Of a DNA stretch of 58,417 bases, positions 37,519 to 45,000 are shown in pieces. The DNA is from Bacteroidales bacterium. Its GTDB lineage: Bacteria > Bacteroidota > Bacteroidia > Bacteroidales > GCA-2711565. Every line of letters starts with the position of its first letter. Within the stretch, counting starts at the first letter, position 1. Location: positions 1 through 58,417 of the forward strand of contig JANQLW010000069.1 of assembly GCA_028280405.1 (NCBI GenBank). The letters are read 5' to 3'. The position numbers and the translations under genes were made by a program. The notes beneath the pieces are model-generated. The model ran no database searches. It saw nothing but the letters and a program-made list of their open reading frames with translations, and was not told the DNA's origin.

Positions 37519-37540
37519 AATCTAATTCGTAAAGAAAATA

Positions 37541-37548
37541 TAGATTTG
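37541..37548 (+). promoter_or_regulatory. Possible -7 box for the GT2 gene
   Basis: TAGATTTG fits TAnnTTTG and lies 20 nt before the ATG at 37569. It is back to back with the tgt box. No clear -33 TTG. Confidence 0.35.
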
Positions 37549-37568
37549 TCTTTTAATAAATATAGTCT

Positions 37569-38702
37569 ATGGAGATCCCATATCCGGAATTTACTTTAGG
37601 ATTCATTTGTTTTGTATTATTTGTATTGGTCATATTTGATCAATTGTTCTATTACTGGTTTGTTTTTTCAAAAATTGCTTTTTATAAAAAACAGAAGTGG
37701 GAAAAAAATAAGGAATCGGTTTCCGTTGTTATTTGTGCTAAAGATGAATATTTAAACCTGAAGAACAATCTTCCAAAAGTATTAAATCAAAATTATCCGG
37801 ATTTTGAAGTTGTTGTGGTAAATGATGCTTCTGAAGATGAAAGCCTGGAATTGCTTAAAGATCTTGAAATAGAATATTCCAATCTAAAAATTGTAAATAT
37901 TACTCAAAATCTGAATTTCTTTAAGGGAAAAAAATTTGCTTTATCACTGGGAATTAAATCTGCCCAAAATGAAATTTTACTATTAACTGATGCAGATTGC
38001 TTGCCCGCTTCTGACAATTGGATTCAAAAAATGGTTGACCCTTTTACCGAAGAAGGAGTTGGGATCGTATTGGGTGTAAGCCCGTATCATACGAAAAAAG
38101 GATTTCTTAACTCTTTAATCAGGTACGACACATTAAGCATAGCTATCCAGTATCTTTCGTGGTCTTTAAAGCAGAAAACCTATATGGGGGTTGGAAGAAA
38201 CCTGGCTTATCGTAAATCTTTGTTCTTAAAAGCCAATGGCTTTATTTCTCATTATAAAATTAGTTCAGGGGATGATGATTTGTTTATTAACAGAATTGCA
38301 ACAAAATCCAATGCCAGGATTCAGATAGATCACGAAGCTTTTACATATTCAGATGCAAAAAGTAAATATGGTTTATGGGTTCATCAAAAAAGAAGACATT
38401 ATACTACGAGCAAATATTATAAACCGGTTTTCAAATTTATTTTGGGTAAATATGCAATAAGTCAACTAATGTTTTATTCATTAGCTGTTCTTTTATTTGC
38501 CATGAATTATTCAATATTGTTTGTGGGAGGTTTGTTCTTAATCAGATTGCTTAGCCAGCTGATTATTCTTAAAAAAAGTATGAATCAGTTGAAGGAGTGT
38601 GATTTATTGTTATTTTCGCCTATACTTGAACTAATATTACTATTCAATCAACTACTTTTTAGTATGTTGAATGTCATATCTAAACCGAATAAATGGAAGT
38701 AA
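37569..38702 (+). CDS. Family 2 glycosyltransferase, membrane-bound
   Basis: 377 residues. A hydrophobic N-terminal span (FTLGFICFVLFVLVIFDQLFYYWFVF) precedes a GT-A domain with VVICAKDEYLNLKNNLPKVLNQNYPDFEVVVVNDASEDES, the metal site LTDADCLPAS, and GDDDLFINRIA. Two or more C-terminal spans follow, with a QxxRRHYT-like HQKRRHYTTSKYY. It adds sugar to a lipid or polysaccharide acceptor; the substrate is unknown. Its end overlaps the sigma-factor gene by 10 nt. Confidence 0.9.
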   Translation: MEIPYPEFTLGFICFVLFVLVIFDQLFYYWFVFSKIAFYKKQKWEKNKESVSVVICAKDEYLNLKNNLPKVLNQNYPDFEVVVVNDASEDESLELLKDLEIEYSNLKIVNITQNLNFFKGKKFALSLGIKSAQNEILLLTDADCLPASDNWIQKMVDPFTEEGVGIVLGVSPYHTKKGFLNSLIRYDTLSIAIQYLSWSLKQKTYMGVGRNLAYRKSLFLKANGFISHYKISSGDDDLFINRIATKSNARIQIDHEAFTYSDAKSKYGLWVHQKRRHYTTSKYYKPVFKFILGKYAISQLMFYSLAVLLFAMNYSILFVGGLFLIRLLSQLIILKKSMNQLKECDLLLFSPILELILLFNQLLFSMLNVISKPNKWK

Positions 38703-39301
38703 ATCCAAAACTGACTGAAAAAGGATTAAGGGATTATGAATTGGTGAAACTCGCCATAAATACCGGCGATCAGAATGCTTATGCCGAATTGATGAAGCAT
38801 TATAGAGATTCGCTTTACTTTATGATGCTTAAAATGACCAATAATCCTCAGGATGCGGATGACCTTACCATTGAAGCTTTTGGAAAAGCTTTCAAATATC
38901 TCAATCAGTATACTCCTCAATATGCTTTTAGTACCTGGCTGTTTAAAATTGCTTCCAATAATTGTATCGACTTTATTCGCAGGAAAAAGAAAAGGACTTT
39001 TTCCATGAACGAGTCTTATGGTGAAGATGATGGCCATGAACTAGCCAATGCGCTTCCTTCTCAGATGCTTGATCCTGAAGAAAAAATTATCAAGAAACAG
39101 AAAGTAAAGATGCTGAGGGAGGTGGTTGAAAAGTTAAAACCTCATTATCGAAAACTAATTGAATTAAGATATTTTAAGGAGTATTCCTATGAAGAAATAG
39201 CAGAGGAATTACAGTTACCTTTAGGAACAATAAAAGCTCAATTATTTAGAGCCAGAGAATTTCTTTCCCAGATTTTAAAAGATCATAACGAAAAGTATTA
39301 A
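38693..39301 (+). CDS. ECF-type RNA polymerase sigma factor
   Basis: 202 residues. Region 2 is in LMKHYRDSLYFMMLKMTNNPQDADDLTIEAFGKAFKYL through FSTWLFKIASNNCIDFIRRKKKR, and region 4 is LIELRYFKEYSYEEIAEELQLPLGTIKAQLFRAREFL. No anti-sigma gene lies next to it. The 10-nt overlap with the glycosyltransferase suggests coupling, so it may answer to envelope conditions; that is inference. Confidence 0.93.
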   Translation: MEVNPKLTEKGLRDYELVKLAINTGDQNAYAELMKHYRDSLYFMMLKMTNNPQDADDLTIEAFGKAFKYLNQYTPQYAFSTWLFKIASNNCIDFIRRKKKRTFSMNESYGEDDGHELANALPSQMLDPEEKIIKKQKVKMLREVVEKLKPHYRKLIELRYFKEYSYEEIAEELQLPLGTIKAQLFRAREFLSQILKDHNEKY

Positions 39302-39373
39302 TTAATTCAACATTATCATGAATTGATAACTAAAAATTATTGATTTTGTTCAATTATATCCGTTGAGTTATTG

Positions 39374-39381
39374 TAATTTTG
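39374..39381 (+). promoter_or_regulatory. -7 box of urocanate hydratase gene
   Basis: TAATTTTG fits TAnnTTTG. A TTTG stands 25 nt upstream (39345-39348), slightly wider than the usual spacing. The box overlaps an in-frame TTG at 39379, which argues against that TTG as the start codon. Confidence 0.4.
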
Positions 39382-39411
39382 CAAGTTGAATTTTATAAAA
39401 AATTTAGGTTC

Positions 39412-41418
39412 ATGAACTTAACAGATTTTCAAAAAGATATTATGCAGGGGATTCCTGAGGTTTTACCACGACCAAAGGCATATGATCCAAATGTAAACCA
39501 TGTTCCTGTAAGAAAAGATATACTTACTGTTGAAGAAAAAAAACTGGCATTGAGAAATGCACTTCGTTATTTTGATCCTAAGCATCATGCTGAATTAGCA
39601 CCGGAATTTGCAGAAGAACTTAAGAAATACGGCCGTATTTATATGTATCGTTTTCGTCCTGATTATAAAATGTATGCCAGGGATATTGAGGAATATCCTC
39701 ATAAATCAAAACAGGCTGCAGGGATTATGATGATGCTTCAGAACAATCTGGATTATGCTGTAGCGCAGCATCCTCATGAATTGATCACCTATGGAGGTAA
39801 TGGAGCAGTATTCCAAAATTGGGCTCAGTATCTCTTAGTAATGAAATATTTATCGGAGATGACTGATGAGCAGACCTTGGTTTTATATTCGGGCCATCCG
39901 ATGGGATTATATCCTTCACATAAGGATGCACCAAGAGTTGTGGTGACCAATGGCATGGTAATCCCTAATTATTCCAAACCTGATGACTGGGAAAAATTTA
40001 ATGCTTTAGGAGTTTCTCAGTACGGACAAATGACAGCAGGATCTTTTATGTATATTGGCCCGCAAGGAATTGTTCATGGTACTACGATTACTGTGTTAAA
40101 TGCCGGAAGAAAAATCTCAGAACAAGGAGAAAGTTTAGCAGGTAAATTGTTTATTACTGCCGGATTGGGAGGAATGTCAGGGGCTCAGCCAAAAGCAAGT
40201 AATATTGCAGGCTGTATCAGTATTACTGCTGAGATTAATCCGAAAGTAACAGAAATCCGTTATTCTCAAGGATGGGTTGATGAAAAAATAGATAACCTGG
40301 ATATCTTAATCAAAAGAGTAAAAAAAGCAAAAGAAAATAAAGAAGTTGTTTCCATTGCTTATCAGGGAAACATCGTTGATGTTTGGGAGCGTTTTGCCAA
40401 AGAAGATATAAAAGTTGATTTAGGTTCTGACCAAACTTCATTGCATAATCCATGGGCCGGGGGTTATTATCCTGTGGATATGACTTATGAAGAGTCAAAT
40501 GAAATGATGGCTAACCAACCTGAATTGTTTAAAGAAAAAGTACAAGCCTCATTACGCAGACATGTAGCTGCTATCAATACATGTGTTGAGAAATTTAATA
40601 CTTATTTCTTTGATTACGGAAATGCATTCCTATTAGAATCGAGCAGGGCAGGAGCTGATATCATGAAAGAAGACGGTAAGTTTAAATATCCGTCTTATGT
40701 TCAGGATATCATGGGGCCTATGTGTTTTGATTTCGGATTTGGGCCTTTCCGGTGGGTTTGTGCCAGTAATAATCCGGAAGATCTTGAAAAAACAGATCGC
40801 ATTGCCTGCGAAGTTTTAGAAGAGATCAGGAAAAATTCTCCTGTTGAAATTCAACAGCAAATGGCAGACAATATCAGATGGATCCAGGGTGCACAGGAAA
40901 ATAAGCTTGTTGTAGGTTCTCAGGCACGTATTCTTTATGCAGATGCTGAAGGCCGTATTAAAATAGCGGAAGCATTCAATAAAGCCATTGCTGCCGGTGA
41001 AATAGGGCCGGTTGTACTAGGCCGTGATCATCACGATGTTTCAGGTACGGATTCTCCTTATCGTGAGACTTCAAATATTTATGATGGGTCAAGCTTTACA
41101 GCGGATATGGCGATCCATAATGTCATTGGAGATTCGTTCCGCGGTGCTACCTGGGTAAGTATCCACAACGGTGGCGGTGTAGGCTGGGGAGAAGTGATTA
41201 ATGGTGGTTTCGGTATGTTGCTGGATGGTAGTGATGATGCCGATCGCAGATTGAAATCTATGTTATTTTGGGATGTAAACAATGGAATTTCGAGAAGAAG
41301 CTGGGCTCGTAATGAAGGAGCAATCTTTGCTATCAAGAGAGCAATGGAAGTAGAACCTAAGTTGAAGGTTACTTTACCGAATTTTGCGGAGGACGATTTA
41401 ATAGATAGAGTTTTTTAA
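39412..41418 (+). CDS. hutU: Urocanate hydratase
   Basis: 668 residues from the ATG at 39412, the long form seen in Bacteroidota and eukaryotes (the common bacterial form is about 555). YGGNGAVFQNWAQYLLV, LYSGHPMGLYPS, TAGSFMYIGPQGIVHGTT, DLGSDQTSLHNPWAGGYYP and LGRDHHDVSGTDSPYRET are family blocks; the bound NAD acts as electrophile. It converts urocanate to imidazolone propionate in histidine breakdown. No other hut gene is present in the window. Confidence 0.96.
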   Translation: MNLTDFQKDIMQGIPEVLPRPKAYDPNVNHVPVRKDILTVEEKKLALRNALRYFDPKHHAELAPEFAEELKKYGRIYMYRFRPDYKMYARDIEEYPHKSKQAAGIMMMLQNNLDYAVAQHPHELITYGGNGAVFQNWAQYLLVMKYLSEMTDEQTLVLYSGHPMGLYPSHKDAPRVVVTNGMVIPNYSKPDDWEKFNALGVSQYGQMTAGSFMYIGPQGIVHGTTITVLNAGRKISEQGESLAGKLFITAGLGGMSGAQPKASNIAGCISITAEINPKVTEIRYSQGWVDEKIDNLDILIKRVKKAKENKEVVSIAYQGNIVDVWERFAKEDIKVDLGSDQTSLHNPWAGGYYPVDMTYEESNEMMANQPELFKEKVQASLRRHVAAINTCVEKFNTYFFDYGNAFLLESSRAGADIMKEDGKFKYPSYVQDIMGPMCFDFGFGPFRWVCASNNPEDLEKTDRIACEVLEEIRKNSPVEIQQQMADNIRWIQGAQENKLVVGSQARILYADAEGRIKIAEAFNKAIAAGEIGPVVLGRDHHDVSGTDSPYRETSNIYDGSSFTADMAIHNVIGDSFRGATWVSIHNGGGVGWGEVINGGFGMLLDGSDDADRRLKSMLFWDVNNGISRRSWARNEGAIFAIKRAMEVEPKLKVTLPNFAEDDLIDRVF

Positions 41419-41438
41419 CTTAAACGTATATAGTACTG

Positions 41439-41479
41439 AAAAGTGGGGGTGCGACTTTAAGTCGCGCCCCCACTTTTTT
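41439..41479. repeat. REP-like palindrome, also a terminator for hutU
   Basis: Arm AAAGTGGGGGTGCGACTT and arm AAGTCGCGCCCCCACTTT form a long stem with one T-G wobble; T74-T79 of this block give a six-T tail. The central GGGGGTGCGACTT...AGTCGCGCCCCC is the same sequence as a palindrome inside the RAYT gene at 47534-47566, in the same orientation and with the same wobble. It lies 21 nt after the hutU stop. Confidence 0.85.
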
Positions 41480-41483
41480 GGAA

Positions 41484-41501
41484 TTTGGGAGCAATCCCAA
41501 A
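41484..41501. repeat. Small GNRA-loop hairpin
   Basis: TTTGGGA, loop GCAA, TCCCAAA: a perfect 7-bp stem with a GNRA-type tetraloop, directly after the REP-like palindrome. Confidence 0.5.
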
Positions 41502-41582
41502 GTCAGGGTATGAATATATTTACAAAATTCTTCAAAAGATAAAATGTGTATAATTAGTCAATTAATAATTCATGCCCTGACT
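41501..41582. repeat. 82-bp inverted-repeat element at the left of the CRISPR-Cas locus
   Basis: Terminal arms AGTCAGGGTATGAAT (41501-41515) and ATTCATGCCCTGACT (41568-41582) pair over 15 bp with one wobble and enclose 52 AT-rich bp. The arm sequence AGTCAGGGCGTGAATT also occurs once at 5828-5843, so the motif is dispersed. No coding capacity. Confidence 0.6.
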
Positions 41583-41639
41583 AAAATTATATTTATTTAT
41601 TAACACTTTTGATAGCATTAATTACGAAATTTAACCTGC

Positions 41640-41672
41640 CCCTTTTAGTATTTTCATTCTAAAAGGGTTTTT
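41640..41672 (+). terminator. Orphan rho-independent terminator
   Basis: CCCTTTTAG, 10-nt loop, CTAAAAGGG, then TTTTT. It is a good plus-strand terminator, but no gene ends just before it; hutU ended 220 nt earlier and already has a terminator. It may stop read-through toward cas9 or end a small RNA. Confidence 0.6.
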
Positions 41673-41893
41673 ATAATTACCGGCTTACTTTAAGGTCCTT
41701 CGCTAACTATTACTTTCATGATATTAAAATAATTTATATTTTTATAACTGAATAAAGATGTGTGTGTTGTACACAATGTAAAGGTTAATTACTCCCCAGA
41801 CCAATTTTTTACATAATTGTACTATGCCTATATGGCTTACTATGATCTTGGCATTGTAAAACAGGGTTTAAATTAGAAATAAAATAATGAAGC

Positions 41894-41985
41894 AAAAAAA
41901 ATGCCTCCCGATTTATGGCTGAGAGGCTTACCAAATGTTTTCACAACGGAATAATCCTTATTGTGAATTGCTTCAAATTGTAAAC
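41894..41985 (-). ncRNA. tracrRNA of the type II CRISPR system
   Basis: On the minus strand the anti-repeat (41982-41961) is complementary to the first half of the crRNA repeat over 22 nt with a one-base bulge. It is followed by a short GGATTATTCC hairpin, a GTTGTGAAAAC stretch, and a terminator hairpin GCCTCTC / GGGAGGC (41927-41903) with a run of eight T. A -7-like TATCTTTG (41993-41986) would start the RNA near 41979, giving a transcript of about 86-92 nt. It guides crRNA maturation and loading into Cas9. It is divergent from cas9. Confidence 0.88.
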
Positions 41986-42005
41986 CAAAGATAATAACAT
42001 ATTTG
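41978..42005 (+). promoter_or_regulatory. Candidate cas9 promoter, overlapping the tracrRNA start
   Basis: TTG at 41978-41980, 17 nt, then CATATTTG at 41998-42005, one mismatch from TAnnTTTG. The start would be near 42012, only about 9 nt before the cas9 ATG. The minus-strand box for the tracrRNA lies inside the same interval, making a compact divergent promoter. Confidence 0.4.
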
Positions 42006-42020
42006 AAATAAATATATATC

Positions 42021-45000
42021 ATGAAAAAAATTTTAGGATTGGATTTGGGGACTAATAGTATTGGTTGGGCTTTGGTTGAAATAGATGATAAAAAAAGAAC
42101 TGTAAGAATTCTTGGGTTAGGTTCAAGAATTTTATCAATGGATGCCGGAGAAATAAAAACATTTGAATCAGGAGGAAAATTAAAAAGTAAGACAGCTCAA
42201 AAAACAGAAGATAAAATGTCTCGAAAATTGAATGAAAGATATCTTTTAAGGCGAGATCGTTTGCATTGTGTTTTAAATATATTAGGGGCTTTGCCTAAAC
42301 ACTATGAGGTTTCTATCAATTTTGAAACAGATAAAGGTTTTAGAAATGGAAAGTTTAAAAAAGGATCTGAACCTAAGTTAGCATACTTTAAAAATGATAA
42401 AGGAAAATTTGAGTTTCTTTTTAAAGATTCTTATAATGAGATGGTTAAGGAGTTTGGAAAACATCATCCAGATTTATTGAAAGCAAGAAATGGAAAAGAA
42501 AGGAAAATACCTTATGATTGGACTCTTTATTATTTAAGAAAAAAGGCTCTTAAAGATGAAATTAGTTTAGAAGAATTATCATGGGTTATACTTAGCTTCA
42601 ACCAAAAACGAGGTTACGAAAAAGCAATTGGAGAAGGTGAAAAAAAACAGAAAAAAGGTCAACTTTTTGAATCATTTATTGGAAAAGTTGATGCTGTAAA
42701 TCTTTGTGAAAACAAGAATGATATTAATGTATATGAAATTGTATTAATTGATCCTGATTCGGATGAACGAAGGGAGTTGTATAGGTATAAAGAGGAAAGT
42801 AAAATTAAGATAACTAATATTAGTGATTTAAAAGAAATAGAGATTATCTCAAAGTATGATGATGAAGGAGGTATTCAAGAAAATAAAATTGAATATACAA
42901 TAAATGAAATAAGAAATTTAAAGGTTGAAGATGTTAAGTTTGGAGAAAAAAGTAATCAGTTTGAAGTTGTTCTTGAAACAGGTTGGTGTAAAATAGAAAC
43001 AAGTAAATCTCTTCCAAAATGGAAGGGGAAACATAGAGATTTTATTATTAAAACAAAATATGATAGTAAAGGTAATTTAAAAGGAGTTAATGCAAGAAGC
43101 ATAAAATCTCCTGATGCTGATGATTGGACGCTTCAAAAATTAAAAACAGATACAGATTTAAGTAGTTTTAATGCCAATAATCATACAAAAGGTGTTGCTA
43201 GTTTCATATATAGTAACCTTCTTAAAGATCCAAACCAAAAAATAAAAGGAAACCTAGTTACAACTATTGATAGGAAGTATTACCGTGAAGAGCTTAATGC
43301 TATATTTAAATGTCAAAAACAATATTATAATGAGTTAACAGATATCCAGTTATTTAAAAAGGCAATTGATCTTTTGTACCCAAATAATGAGACACATCGT
43401 AAGCAATTAGAGAAATTGCTTTTATCAAGTGATATTTTACCCTTTTCAAAGTTAATTTCAGATGATGTATTGTTATATCAAAGAGATTTGAAATCAAAAA
43501 AATCTTTAATAGCCAATTGTAATTATGAAAAAAGAATAAATAATAAAACTAGTGAAGAGATTCCATTAAAGGTAGTACCTAAATCTAATCCATATTATCA
43601 AGAATTTAGGATTTGGCAATTTATCAAAAGACTGAAAATATTTGAAAAAGAAGGGCTAGATGAAAATGGAGAAACATTTATCAATAAAAATGTAACAGAA
43701 AATGTATTAACCTTGGAAATTAAAGAACAGTTATTTGAGTTTCTAAATGATAGAGAACATATTACTCAATCTGTTTTATTGAAACATCTTTTTGGGAAAG
43801 ATGCTTCAAAATATAAATGGAATTACGAAAACGAACACCTTGAACCTTGTAACGAAACTAGATATAACTTTATTTTAAGATTTAATAAAATAGAAAAAGG
43901 ATTGTTTGAAAAGATTCTTTCGAAAGAAAACGAGTATAAATTGTGGCACTTTTTCTATTCTGTAAAAAAACGGGAGGAATTTATTACTGGGATAGAAACC
44001 TTGTTTAAAAATATACTAGAGAAAGCAAACTTACCTATGGATTATTTGTCTGGATTAATTAAGAACTTTAAAACTTTTAATGGATATAATAGCAATTATG
44101 GGGCATATTCAGAAAAAGCTTTAAAGAAATTAATCCCATTTTTAAGAGTTGGGCGGTTTTGGAGCAAAGAAGATGTAGAAGATATCTTAAAAAATTGCAT
44201 CCATGAAATAAAAAAAGAAATTTTAATAAAAGAAGGAATTCAAGGTGAAATTGAAGATTTTCAAGGATTATGGATTTCAAGCGCATGTTATTTGGTTTAT
44301 GGCAGATATTCGGAAGTTGGAGAATTACAATACTGGAAAACACCGAATGATATTGAAAACTATCTACGGAATGAGTTTAAGCAGCATTCGTTAAATAACC
44401 CTGTTGTGGAAAAGGTATTAGTTGAAACGTTAAATATTGTAAAGGATATTTGGATTCATTTTGGGAAAAGCGGAGTAGATGAAAATGGAGCTCCAATTTA
44501 TAAAAAAATATTTGATAGAATTCATATCGAGCTTGGACGTGAAATGAGAAAAAATATTCGAGAACGCGAATCAGAAAATAAACGTAATAATGAAAATAAA
44601 AAAACCAATGACCGAATTATAAAAATACTTAAGGAACTAAAGAATGAAAATCAGGATGTAAAACCAAGATCTCAGTACCAACAAGAAAAATTAAGACTTA
44701 TTGAGGATGACCTTTTATCATCAATTGAATATGATAAGGACTCTACTAAATATGATTTTAAATGTGGTAGTGGTAGTATGACAAGGAAAGAAATACGCGA
44801 ATTTGTAAAAAAAGATGTTGTAAAAATCAAAAAGAGCGAGCTGGAACGATATAAACTATGGTTAGAGCAACGCTATCAATCGCCATATACTGAAAAGTTT
44901 ATTAAGCTGTCAGATTTGTTTAATAGGGAAAAATACGAGGTTGAACATATTTTCCCTCAAGAGAGGATTACATTAAACGCAATGTACAATAAGGTAATTG

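Noticed and set aside
39379..39411. Upstream TTG as the start of urocanate hydratase
   Set aside because: It overlaps the -7 box at 39374-39381, and the ATG at 39412 matches the family N-terminus.
41484..41501. Second tracrRNA or anti-repeat near the REP palindrome
   Set aside because: The hairpin has no complementarity to the CRISPR repeat. Only the 41961-41982 stretch does.
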